Positions 49,137 through 61,334 of a stretch of DNA of 64,000 nt are shown piece after piece. The DNA comes from Sphagnum compactum. Taxonomy: Eukaryota; Bryophyta; Sphagnopsida; Sphagnales. A program made the translations under genes and the position numbers. Where the stretch lies: assembly GCA_965153455.1 (NCBI GenBank), contig OZ234494.1:13516001-13580000 (forward strand), read 5' to 3'. Under the pieces are notes generated by a model. The model searched no databases. It was not told the origin of the DNA and worked only from the letters and a program-made list of their open reading frames with translations. Each line of letters starts with the position of its first letter. Positions within the stretch are counted from its first letter, which is position 1.

Positions 49137-52100
49137 AAACATCGATGCCTATTTTTTTCAAAATCTCTAGAAGAAAATTCATCATTTCCATTACCTTCAG
49201 CATCTCTATTTTCCCCAGAAACAATTGTTTCCATTTCTTCAGCTTTGGTGCCTTGGATTACTTGTTGAGAGCCCAAGGAGCTGACCTCAATATTTTGATT
49301 CAGGCCTCAGAACACAGACTGTGATCAGTATAAACTCTGTTCATTATTTGTTTCCGATGCCAAAATAGATGTACAAAGAGAAAGGTGCCAACTGGGTCGG
49401 TCATTTACATTGTTAGTGAGAAATCAAGACAGGCTTATGGATAAAACATTTTAAGTTTCAGAATGGTTTATGGTTTAGGGTTTTTAGGGTTCAGACTTCA
49501 GACTCTGAATTCAGGGTTTGGGATCACAAGCACTGACCAAATTCTTTACCTTTCCACATGCAGCAGTTCAGTTTTTGTCAAATGTAATATACAAAAAGAT
49601 TGGGTGTTTGCTTTGTCGATTTTTTAACCATAGCCCTTTCGTATGCTGAGCCTTAGTGTATGGTGATTTTGACTCAGCAAATGCAAAACATGATTCACAT
49701 GGTTGCATCATTTTGCATGAGGAATAGATTCATGTCTTGGAGCATCCACTCCCCAAAAATCATGTCCATTGTTGGTGTTTGAAGGGAAGCATTCAAAATA
49801 TTCAATACAACTAGATAAATGAAAGATGCCAAGTATGCAATAGTGATGCCAAGTTGACTTTACCACATTGTAATATTAATACTAACCATATATAATACAT
49901 TAATTGGCATAGATTATATAGTAATTGGCATATTAACATGTTGGCAATATTACTCTAATTGGAAAATTGTGCCGTTAGCTAATGTCAAATTGCCATTTTA
50001 ATGTAATATTTGCCACAATAAACATCACATATTGTACGTTGTGATGGATGAAACCACAAAGTTTACCTCACACATGTGTCATGAATTTCAGTTTTTTTTT
50101 TTTTTGAGAGACTCGAAAAAACTATGTTCTTTTGTAGAACTATCGTATTTAAGTACATTCTTTTTTAAAGGCCACCAATCAAGCCCAATCTCTTTTTTTT
50201 AGACAAAATTTTGCCAAATAGCAATGATAACATCATAGCCCCTCTTCTTTTGTTAAAGAAAATCATGATAAATAACCAAATTAAATTGACTTGATTCTGA
50301 CTTGTGATTTGATTTTGGGGGAGTGGGGTGCAGCAAGTACCTACATTGGCTCCCCTTGTTGCCTTATTATTTCTCTTATCATTATTCCATTATTTAATTA
50401 TTTTTCTTGTTGCATCAATATTTATAGATGGCCAGGCTTACTCTTCCAATAACTAATGAAAGAATTGCTTTCTCTTTTGAGATGTGTCATTGCTTTGCTT
50501 CTAGTTGGACAAAGAGGGGGTCATCATTTATTCTTTGTTGTTGCACTATTAAGAGTTACTTAACAAATTTTTTTTCAAACCTTAAAAAAAGCATTAGTCA
50601 AGCCTTGTTTTTTAGCCCTAAGTTATTAGTTTTAGTTGTCTATACATACCAATTAATATAGAATCTTTTATCTAGAACATTGTGTAATAGTTGGACAAAA
50701 CTAATTATTGAAAATCAATTTTAATTTTAGTTAGGTGAAATGTAAATTGAACTATACCTAGTCTTAAAGTAGACTAGGTTCCAACTATTTTAGCAAAAAT
50801 CTAAAACCAAAGGTTTCATAAATTCAAAAAATGTTCTCAAAACCAAATTAGATGATTTTTTAACCCCCCCCCCCCCCCCCCCCCCCCCAAACACCAAAGG
50901 TATCATTCAAAATCAAAAACCAAACAACACCGAGCTAGACTCAAGGGACACTAAATGTTAAATTTTTACACTATTTGCATCAAAAAAGGACTTTCACATA
51001 TGAGGTGAATTTCTTTTTTTTCCCCCCACCCTATTATTACCTAACTTTTTAATATGCACATGTTTCAACCTCCTTATTTATTTATTTATTTTGCACTCCA
51101 TTTTAATATTTTATAACCATTTAAATTTTTTATTTCAGTAAGGTTGAAAAGGAAATCAAGATTGCTCTTTCAAAGGTGGATCACTTGCATAGTGAGTTGG
51201 GACATGTAGGAATGACTACTTTAGTGCCTTTCAACAATTCACTTCATTACAAGCAATGTCAACAAATTTTATGACCAATGTAGGTTTCATTACAATTGAG
51301 ACATATGTGAGATTTTAAGATTAAACAATAACAATTGCCAATACAATTTGTATCTTGTAATTTGGTATATCAATACTACCCCATGCAAGTTGAATTCTCA
51401 ACTAGTTCCTAATACACAAATAGAACAATGAAAACATAACAAGAAACCTAACTTGACAACAATTCCTATGATCTTGTAATTTATAACATGTCTAACACCT
51501 TACATGATCACAATAAATATACTTAATTACTTTTAATCTATTGTATATGATGGGTTTGACGACAAATTTGTTATGGTGTTTTTGACTTCGCACATCATGT
51601 TGATATCATATACAAGCATTAAACACCTTGCAACACATCATTTTCACCATTATTCTATTTCCAAGTCTCACATTCACATACCACAAGCTAGGACTAAATC
51701 ATCATTACTTCCAGAACAAAAGTTTACCATCGCCATATCAATTTCAACATTTGTATTTCTTCCTAGACAAATTTTTTTTTTACATAGTTGGCAAACCATA
51801 ATTCACAAATTTTGCACAAACACTTGATCTACTTGAATGAAAAAAGACATTCACTCTTTCCTCTAAGCATTGCATAACTATGTATGAATCTAAATCACAA
51901 ATTCATGAGATATAACCTTTACAATTTGTGGACATCTTTCATTTAAAAATCTATGGAAATCATTCTTCCATTATTATTCCTCCTAGATTGTAGGTCCAAA
52001 TTTTTCCTCACATCTTGTACTTGTTCATTATCAGGGGGCTAATATAAAGGGAGTGGGATTGAAGAAAGAATAATTGAACACAATAAGCATTCTAATCTCC

Positions 52101-54540
52101 TTGGGCTTGACTTTTGTTTATATTGCTAAACAATATTCCATAGTTGCTATAAAACATCATTAAACCCTATTTGATTGATTTCCAACAATATTACCAGCAT
52201 GAAGGGTACAAAGATTAGAGTGACTTGATGAATGATGAAGTAGTGGTAACCAAACTTCACATATTGTATAAGACCAATATTGGTTCATACCTTGGTTCTA
52301 AATTTTAGACCTAGTTGGTCTTATTCTAGGTAATTTGGAAAATCTTGGTTTTAGTTATAATTCTAATTCAACACATAAAAAGAATTGAGAATTCAACTCC
52401 AAGTTCAATTCTTCAAAAATAAATTTTTATATCCAATTTTTGTATTGGTTTCAAAAATCAAATCTACTTCTAGTTCAATTTTTAGTAATTGGAACCAAAA
52501 CCACCAAGTCTAACCCTCTAAACCATGTATAAGTATTGTTGAACATTAGTTCTAAGTTTTGACACTTTTACAAGCTAATGAAAAAAATTGTTAAAATTTG
52601 TAATCAATAGTTTTAATTTTGGCAAGTTGCAATGTTGGTTCAAATATATTCATTGGGGAAGTCTCAAGGGATGAATAATTTAACTTACCAAAGCACAAGT
52701 GGAAAAAATGGTCCAATTTACTTCCTTGGTCCTATTAGTAAAATTTGTTTAAAATAAAATGATTAGAGTAAACATATTGTTAGAGTAATCTAATTTTGTT
52801 GCAAACTTGTAACAAGGTTATGTTTCCATGATCTCCCACTCAATTGTTATTTGTACCACTTCCCACTCAAATAGGTGGCATTTTTATGTAAAATGTTGAG
52901 ACATTAACCCATTATTCTATTGGATTTCCCACTATTATGGTTGGTAGCCCTCCTCTCCCCAAATCTAGAGATGCCCACTATACCAACAAATGTCAATTAG
53001 GGGGTGTGTGAGGAAAATTAGGGCAAACTCGAAGATGTTTTAGGGCTGAATTCAAAGGTGACAAGAGGCCATATTTCAAGGTGATAGATATATTTGCATG
53101 AAATATGAAACCAAATGGCGATAAAAATAAAAGTTTTAATTCATTAGAAACCTATTAGTGTATAACTAAGAGTTTAAAAGTAGGCTAGATGTATTAATTT
53201 GACATTATTTCAAACCTTTGTAATAATTTGAATTCTTTTTTGGAATGAAATTTGGGGTTTTTTTGCATAGTTCTTTTTGGTTTTTTGAATTTTGGAACCT
53301 AACTAGGAGATTATTAAGAAACCGACCAAATTTAAAAATTGAAAAAGAACCAAAACGAAAATTGAACTTAAATTTTAAAATTGGAATCAAACTAGGTCCT
53401 ATTTTTATTTTCTTTTAAAAATTAATTGGAATTAAAACTAATGTATTGGAAAATTTAGGAACTTATAACCTAAGAACCACCCAATACTACTACCTACCTT
53501 ATATCCTCTCATACCCTTACCATTAACTTAAGCAAAATGGTAACAAACACAATTAAACATATAAATTATGGGCAACCAATGAGGTGAGGCAACATACACC
53601 TAAGAGGCCTTTTTTTTTTCTTTGATGAAGGAGGAGCCCCCCATTTTATCCCCCATATATTAAACCTGAGAATCTTGATCTCCATGGGCTCACAAAAATT
53701 CATACAATGGACATTAATCACCTTGAAAAAGCATTGCTACTCTAAAAAGCATCTCTCTGTTTACAATGATAGTGAGGCTTTTGCCAACGACAACAAGCAA
53801 CATGCCTAGTTGTTGGAGTAGGGAGCCCCAAATTGTGGCACCAATTGATATTTGGTGATACATAGGCTTTTAGTCTATTAACACCAAATTATTAACAAAT
53901 CGCAACCATTAATACCAATTGCAATGTTAGAAGTCCTTGTGGGCATTCCAATTCAATTTCATTCTAGATGCTAATTATTATAACCAACACAATTATATTT
54001 TGGGTCATTGGGTGACCAACAATTAAGACCCATATGGGTAGGGTAAACATGCCTTCCATCGAATACATGTCATGGACCAAGCATTGAATGAGTGCAAACC
54101 AAGCCCTATAAACGATCACATATGTCCACTCTAACATCCAAAAAAAGCCATATGACCAAGTGCTTAGTCTTTAAAAAAATTGTTCAATTTTGTGCATCAT
54201 TTGAACAAAAAGTGATTTTAGCGTATGGTTACAAGCATAGGTAGAGGCCAATGAAAAAAAAATCTTACCATCCTTAGGTGTGGTTATGTTTGGTGATGGG
54301 ATGTGGATGGGCACATTCTAATGCATACAACTAAAAATAAATAAGGATTATGTTTGGTTATGGGTATGATTTATGACAATTTAAGAAATAATCCAAGCAA
54401 TTTTAACAAAGGTAATGTTCTGTTTTACAGGTGGTCTAGACCCATTTTCACAAAATTATTGAACACAACAAGATCAAATACTTGCATGTTACAAGCATAC
54501 AAATAGATTATGCCTCTAGTTGGTTGTGACATAAAAACAT
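49137..54540. other. Downstream flank and AT-rich intergenic DNA
   Basis: 49137 to about 49480 probably includes the bHLH 3' untranslated region. Beyond it no gene is recognised. 50864-50888 is a run of 25 C. 52270-52520 and 53205-53420 are low-complexity AT-rich stretches with repeated GGTT/AACC-type words. The minus strand at about 54000-54110 gives a readable peptide stretch that I cannot assign. Confidence 0.45.
50864..50888 (+). repeat. 25-base C homopolymer
   Basis: This is an uninterrupted C run flanked by AT-rich DNA. It may be real slippage or an assembly-length artefact, since such runs are error-prone in sequencing. Confidence 0.9.
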
Positions 54541-54544
54541 GTTT

Positions 54545-54878
54545 GGGCAACTACACAATTGGCATTCAACTATGCATAAAATTAGATAACCATCAAGAGC
54601 ATTTACAAACAACTTGTTAAGATAATGGCTATTGTGATCACCCCCATGAATGGTTGATTGTTCATCTTAAGACCACATGCAAGCTCCTAAATCTATTCAA
54701 CAAACATTGTTGCAATACTTCCAAAGGAGACAAATGTGACAATTGATGGTCTTTGTTCATCTAGCCAAACTAAAGATGTTTCATCTTCATATCACATGGT
54801 GTTCCTAGTGTGGAAGAAAGCCTATTAGTTGTTACCTCACCATCCACATTGAAACTAGGAAAAAAGATAAGAGGACCA
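54545..54878 (-). pseudogene. UDP-glycosyltransferase (family 1) pseudogene fragment
   Basis: The minus strand reads VGPLIFFPSFNVDGEVTTNR (about 54873-54815), then WLDEQRPSIVTFVSFGSIAT (about 54767-54708) and ELACGLK (about 54686). In plant UGTs this is the linker and the start of the C-terminal UDP-sugar-binding domain (WLDxQxxxSVVYVSFGS, then EQIxELAxGLE). Gln codons of the EQIQEL-like part have become TAG, and further stops follow. The PSPG box itself is not recognisable downstream. The 5' side is cut at 54880 by a CACTA-like end. It cannot encode a working enzyme. Confidence 0.75.
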
Positions 54879-54879
54879 A

Positions 54880-55040
54880 CACTACACCAAAAATGTCATT
54901 CTATGACTAATCATATACAACTACAAGTGGCATAAGCCACTAAAAATGGCATAAACAACAAGTTTGATTCAACTACAAATAGCATAAGTAACTAGTCTAA
55001 TAAAAAAGGACTATTCATAAAATAGCATTTGTGGCATAAT
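54880..55040 (+). mobile_element. CACTA-like (En/Spm) element terminus
   Basis: CACTACACCAAAAATGTCA begins at 54880 at the exact break of the UGT fragment. It resembles plant CACTA termini (CACTACAAGAAAA). Inside are sub-terminal repeats of the form GTGGCATAAG, ATGGCATAAA, ATAGCATAAG and GTGGCATAAT at short spacing. The opposite terminus was not found in the window, so this may be a truncated element or one end of a longer, diverged one. Confidence 0.55.
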
Positions 55041-55638
55041 GCAACGTGAAATACATTGAAACCTTTAGCTTGCATGGCCTCAAGAACTACTCGGCCTCTA
55101 GCTTTTTGAAAGTGTTGAAGAGGATTAAGTCACACCCAGGAATGAGTGGCTTTTGACACTAGGTAAAACGTTCCATTAGTGTAACATCATTTTCAAGGAA
55201 AGCATAAGGCAAATTTTGACTTTCACTAATGGGGGCACACTAAACACACAAGTTATGGGTCTACTCACAATAAATGGAGCTAGTCAAGCCATGCACAAAG
55301 TCCTTTCTAAGGATTTCATTTGGCCTTTTTGCATTGGTTTAAAAATATTAAATCTAATTTTTTCATTTTTTAAAATTAAATATCAATATTGAAACTACAT
55401 ATGACCCATATTATAATAAACATATGAAAATTTAGCATCAAAACCTACATTGTATAATTAAACTTCACTACTCCAAATCATGGTTTTTCAAAAGGTTCAA
55501 CTTGACCAAGGTGTCCACATTGAGCAAAATGATGTTTGATTTTACTAAAGGCATAGGAACATAAAAAACACATGGTTTTTTGGTCAGTTATTTTGACTAA
55601 AGTGACCATTTTGACCAAGTGTTAAGTCGTACATCTAA
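55041..55638. other. Intergenic DNA, possibly CACTA interior
   Basis: No gene is seen. The sequence could be internal to the element that begins at 54880, but no transposase motif is visible. Confidence 0.35.
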
Positions 55639-56535
55639 TGTCGTAACCTTAGTCTTGGGTTCTCGACCAAGGCAAGGGCTTGCAAAGGTGCGAGCCAAGA
55701 ATGAAGCCTGGAAGTCATATTTCATGATCCTGAAAGTGTAAGAGAGTGTGAGGGAATGAACCCACACACTCCCAAGTGGGCTCCCACTTTGGGAATTGGA
55801 TTCCCGATGGACTCCCGAATTTTCATAGGGCAATTTTAGGGGCCAAAAGTCATTGAATTGAAAAGTTTCTTATCTGTTGGAAAGCTCTTGGAACGTAGAT
55901 GTCTGAAATGGGCTCGCATGACCCATTTGGGTACTTAAAACATAAGTTATCGCCAAAAGGAAGATCGGGAGTAAAATTGCCAATTTGACTCCCGACCACT
56001 AAAAGTAAGGAATCACCCTAATTTATTTACGTTAAAGTGGCGTGCCACATACTATTGAAAAGCTCTCAATGAGGGTTACAACTTTTCTTTAAACCTCACC
56101 TCAATCGGAGGTTTGCACAAGAACTTATGGCCTTCCAAAATTGCGGAAGTCCCAATTTCAAGAATTTCGAGACTCCCAACTTGGGAATCCCGGGACAAAA
56201 TGACATTTGGGTGCAAGCCTCATGGCCAGACATAGAGAAGGGGGAAGGTGATGGCTTCCCCCAAGTCCGGGCCATGGTGAGTCTTGTGAATCTGTGTTTG
56301 TTCATGGCTCATCCATGCACCAAAAGTGTTCCAACTACACATTAAAAAATTTGTTGTTTCGTTGTGTAAGTCCGTGTGAATAATTGACCCGCTTATCACT
56401 CTACCTAGCCCCCCAACACGCTCCTCTACCCCCGAAGTGCTACGAGCCATGGAGTGTACCCCAACTTCTTATCATTTCGATGTTTTCACCCTTGGACTCG
56501 CAATTGAGTTTATCAAAGAGTGTTAGGGTGTGTCA
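55639..56535 (+). mobile_element. Second copy of the 24252-25152 solo LTR family
   Basis: It starts TGTCGTAACCTTAGTC and ends GGGTGTGTCA, so both TG and CA termini are kept. The body aligns throughout with 24252-25152, in the same orientation, at about 75-80 percent identity by eye. Flanks are TCTAA on the left and TGTAG on the right, so the target duplication has decayed or the end is misplaced by a few bases. No internal region adjoins it. Confidence 0.7.
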
Positions 56536-56649
56536 TGTAGTCAAAAAGGTCAATTTTTTTTAATGGTCCATCAAAATGCCCATGGCTTAGGCAAATCAAC
56601 CATATTGAATGGCCATGTTTAGTTAAATTGGCCATATTAATTTGGTTAA

Positions 56650-56930
56650 CTACCTAGCCTACTTATTATGCCTATTTAGTTACTTACCTACCTATGTCTT
56701 ACCTATGGCCTATACCTATTTAACATCTACATATATACATACCTATATACCTATTTACCTACCTAACATCTACTTGTCTACCTAGTTACCTACCTACCTA
56801 CCTACCTATTTATCTACCTACATACTTATATATACCTACCTACCTACATACCTATATTTTACATAATTAAGTATGTACATTTAAAAACATAAGTAGGTAG
56901 GCATGTGTACCTACTTATCTAGCTAATTAA
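56650..56930 (+). repeat. ACCT-rich degenerate tetranucleotide tract
   Basis: Imperfect (CCTA)n with interspersed TATT and TACA words. Similar tracts, some as the complement TAGG, occur at 6170-6310, 6780-6910, 13640-14200 and 44024-44068. Confidence 0.8.
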
Positions 56931-58849
56931 GTACCTATTTATTAAAATTCAAATGTTGACAAAAAATTTCATTGAAATTCAAGGAAACATGTTAAATGCA
57001 TTTGATATCATATTGTTTTACAAAATGGTGTGGTGGTTTGATGGTCAAAACATTGATTTGGAACAAAGGAGACCAAGGTTGAATACTCCTTACCAACATA
57101 TACTATGTGGAGTATGTATATTTTTGTATATACCTTGTACATGTGTGCAAATGTATAATACTTAGGTGGGTTGTGGATAGGTAGGGAGGAGGTCATGGTG
57201 AGTAGGTAGGTAGGCACTTTTTTTTTTTCGATTTTATTCTTTAAAATTTAAGGTTTTTTTTTTTTTTGGGCTACCCAATTTTTTGTCCAATCTAACCAAT
57301 CAAAAAGATCATATTATGGTTAGTCAAAAAAATCACTAGTCAAAAAAACAACAAGTCAAGTTGGATGTGGTCAAATTGACTTGACCAGTATGACCAAGTG
57401 GTCAAATGTCAAAATAAGTGGTTTTTGGTCTATTTTTCTAGTCAAATAATACCATATTTTCCAATAGTTCTTATAACTTCGTTTTTAATTATGACCACAA
57501 ATTTTGAACTATATTAGTCATGAAAGATGTTTGAAGATCAACATCCGATATAGAATCATCATGTAAAATTCAAAAGGAGTTTTGAATGGCTCACCACATG
57601 TGGCCCTTTTTATAAAATATATTAAAGCTTACATAAAATTGAAAACATTTAGTGAAGGTTTGAATAATGAAAAACACATTCAAATTTTAAAGTGTGCTAA
57701 AAAATGTTATTCAACAAGAGTTTTTATACATGGTTCCAACACAATGAAATGATTCCAAATTCATGGGATTCCAACTTCATGAGTAAATAAACACAATTCC
57801 AAAAGATGGACAAAAAATTTATTTCATACAACTAATGATGGTTTTTCAAAGTAATGGATTTATAAATTTTCACTCCACTTAACAATTATTTTGGTTCCTT
57901 TTATTGTGACTACGCCCTTCTAATATGTTCATGCCTAGTTGTTTCCTTGTCAATTTGGGCTTGTCGCAAAGACTTGGTTAACTAATGATCAAGTGGGGTT
58001 GGTAGAGGAAGAAGATCTCCAACAAAGTATGTTTCAACATGGTCTAGACACCACAAAATCAACGCCACCATGTATTGAAGATCCAACCACAAGAATATCG
58101 TTAGTTTATAGGCCAAGGGCATATACACATCATGAACAACACATGTTAAAGAGATTCATTAATGAATTGTTGAAATGAATCTACAAACATGGAATTTAGT
58201 GCCAACATTGTAGCTCTAAAACAAGCCAAGTTTGCTACTTGGTTATGATCATTTGGCACACCATTTGGTACATGAACAAATTTCATACAAGAATTCAACC
58301 TATGACACATCAAAAAAAATAAAGGCCATGAAAAAAATACCTTATCAATGACACATCATTATGTGTGGTTTTCATTTGTAGTATTTTTGGGATGTGCATG
58401 TTATTGTTAATGTGTGAAGAGTGTCATGTGTAGGTCATTTGCAAGTTTGATATCCATGGTCCAAGATATTAAAATGATGAAGGAAGAATTTAGAATGTGT
58501 CTCCATACCAAACAATCTAAATGCAAATTGGTTTGCAATATATTACAATTTGTCAAGAAATGGGGATCAAATAATATAATGTTGAAATTGCATGTATGAT
58601 TGCTTGCATGAGAACATTACCAAGTTTTGACACAAACTACTAAAATTGCGACAAGGACACTAACAACTCAAACAACAATAGACTAGTTCAAGATTATAAA
58701 ATAAGCTCATGAACTTATTTCGATTGTTATGCTTTAATTGTTTACAATTGTATCAACCACTCATGGTTGTAGGTCGTGTTGACAAAGGTAACTATGAAAT
58801 CATGCAAATTAACACCATTGACATGACCAAGTTCAAGCACAATTCAAGA

Positions 58850-59080
58850 CCATCGAAACCATTATAAAAGCACAACTCAAGTCCACCAAAAGGACTAGAA
58901 GACAACAATTCAAAGACCTTTGAACCACACATAGAACACAACTCAAAACCATTGAAATAACCAAAAGAACACTACTTGAGACCAAAAGTAGAACTCGAGA
59001 CTATTGAGATGACCAAAAAAGCACAACTTCAAAACTATTGAGACCACACATAGTTACAACTTGAATGACCAAAATATCAC
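58850..59080 (+). repeat. Degenerate repeat of about 35-bp period
   Basis: Variants of GCACAACTCAAG and AGACCATTGAAAT alternate several times (CATCGAAACCATT, CACAACTCAAG, CACAACTCAAAACCATTG, AACTCGAGACTATTGAGATG, CACAACTTCAAAACTATTG). Spacing is irregular. No coding is supported. Confidence 0.5.
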
Positions 59081-60719
59081 AATAGAAGAACATTGGAACT
59101 AAAATAACTTACTAGACTCATGAATAGGGTTTTACTTCCTTCAAACATTACAAGAAGGAAGAGAATGTTATTTCTTCAAGCTTAGAATGTCAAACAAAGT
59201 TGAGAGTTGTAAACATGAAAGAGTTAGTGAACAAAATGCAGGTTTGGCAAGAATAGAAACCTATGACATCATGTAGTTTTGTTCTCCCTTTTGGTGTTCG
59301 TGGAACCCTTTCACATGCATGACCATTGATTCTTGTTTAAATCTAGGCCACACATTTAGAATTGAACCTTTAATTTGAAAATGTTATTCTTTTTTTCCCA
59401 TCCATTTTGGTGTTGGGGTACGTAACATCCATTTTTCAACATATGAATATTGAGTTATATGTGACAAAATAATCATTAATGGGTTACCATGTGTTTGATG
59501 AAGTTTATTTCAAGTTTTTGAACCCCCCAAACTTTGGAGGGGCATATTTATCTCATTGGGTAAACGCATGACTAGGTAGCTCAAAAGTGGCATATGAGAA
59601 TTCAAATTTTACCTTAGTTAAAATTGTCACAATGTGACATTTAGCAAACTATGTTATCCAATGTGTATTCCCTTATGCTTTTGGTCAACAATATTGGTAA
59701 ATCACCTTATAAATGTCACTAAACATGGTGATTGGTCAAAAAATCCTTGTGAAAGCTAGAACTTTTGAATATGAAATGAAATTTCAATGATTAGAATGAA
59801 ACAATTTCTTCTAAATTAAATTTTAAATAAGAATTTTTTATATTAAAAGAATTTTAATTAACTTATTTCTACACACCTCATTTGATGTGGGACTATTTTT
59901 TAGTTTTTATTTTGACACTACTATGTTATACTATTTGATTTCACATGTAAATTTTGTGTGACAAAAACAATGACATTAATTTAAAAGTCTATTATGAGTC
60001 CAATGTTTTATTGGAACTCATCTATAGTTTCCAATATGATTCCCAACAAAGTTCACTACAACATGAATACTTTAAAAATTGACAATGTTAATGTCAAATA
60101 TGACTTTATATCTTAAGTTCATTTACAATCTAAATAAACTACAATTGCAATAGGTCCAACTTTCACCTAATTATTCTTTCACTCCATTTTGTGTGATTTA
60201 AAGGGCTATGGGTGGGTGCGCCTTCTAATGCTCTACACTTAACTTGGGACCACAAGGATATGACTATTATTGAGAGAGAGGGAGGTGATTGATACACTAA
60301 GTGTGTAGTCCTTGACTTGTTTACCCTACTAGTCACACATTATTACATTGGATTGATTGACAATTGCACTAAACAATTATCAATTTTGACACAAGTTTAT
60401 TCTATTCTTTGGTCTATATCCCAAAGTGTTCCAATCTAATTTGATACATCCATTCACAAGTTTAAATTTCATAGGAAAATTTGTGATGTTTGAAAGAGCT
60501 ACAATGTTCAATATATTGATCAATGTTCCAAATATATTGGACTTATATGACATACAAGAACATTTGCTATAGCACTCAGTTTTCTCTCTACAGTTTTCCT
60601 TGTTTGAAAGGCTGATCATTTTCCCCACTTTAAAATGCATTAGCTAAGATTTGCACAAGTATCAAATCAAACCCAGTGCACATCAATCACTTAGGGAACT
60701 TTATCTAAGCACAATCTAC

Positions 60720-61334
60720 ATATTATTTAGAGTCATGTCATGAGCTGCCAACTATGACCAGATTTCAGTAGCCAGCAATAATCATGAGTATCTCTTAGAT
60801 TGCAGATGTTGAACAGTGTTTACAAAATCAGAGTCTAGTTCAGACTCCAGAGTACATTGAGTTGTGGACCTCATCCCAACATTCTGCAAATAGTCATCGC
60901 AGCAGATGTTGTGGCTGTCCATGCTAGCTGTGGGGTGTTCCCATTCATGCACCCCCTTTGTTCCTCCCTTAACAACCTTTCGTCCAAAATCTTCCACAGT
61001 AGTCAAAGCAGAAAATAAAGCTGAATTACATGAGCCCACCTACCTGCCTTGTGCCAATCAAAGCTGCTACAGAACCTTGGCCACACCAAAACATAGCAGA
61101 CCTTACAAAAGGTACTATCAGCACCATGCAGTTCAAGACCTACTGTAGTAATTCTCTACTATAACATTGTTACAAATTTTGCAGAGAAGATGATTTTTCT
61201 GGTGATACTTTTGCAAATCTGCAAGAAGAATCAAATCCATTGCTCTTTGTTGCAACTCAAATTTGCCCCATACCTGCACTTCAGGAAGCTAGGTGGACAA
61301 CTATCTCTAGGTTTAAGTTGCATCAATAGGAGTT
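60720..61334 (-). other. Probable 3' untranslated region of the thioesterase gene
   Basis: This follows the stop codon at 61335-61337 on the minus strand and is less AT-rich than the DNA to its left. Open frames here (for example 60782-61039) show no domain. The end near 60720 is a guess from the composition change and an AAATAAT-type word on the minus strand. Confidence 0.4.

Larger units (their letters stand above)
56536..60719. other. AT-rich intergenic DNA
   Basis: 56650-56930 is an ACCT-rich tract (ACCTACCTACCTACCTA and variants). T runs lie at about 57220 and 57255. A plus-strand frame at 57939-58178 and its surroundings read as old coding, without a recognisable family. 58850-59080 carries a degenerate short-period repeat. 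No intact gene is seen. Confidence 0.45.

Noticed and set aside
60782-61039. 85-residue minus-strand frame downstream of the thioesterase stop
   Set aside because: It lies after a good stop codon that matches the usual Fat C-terminus, and shows no domain. It is better explained as 3' untranslated sequence.
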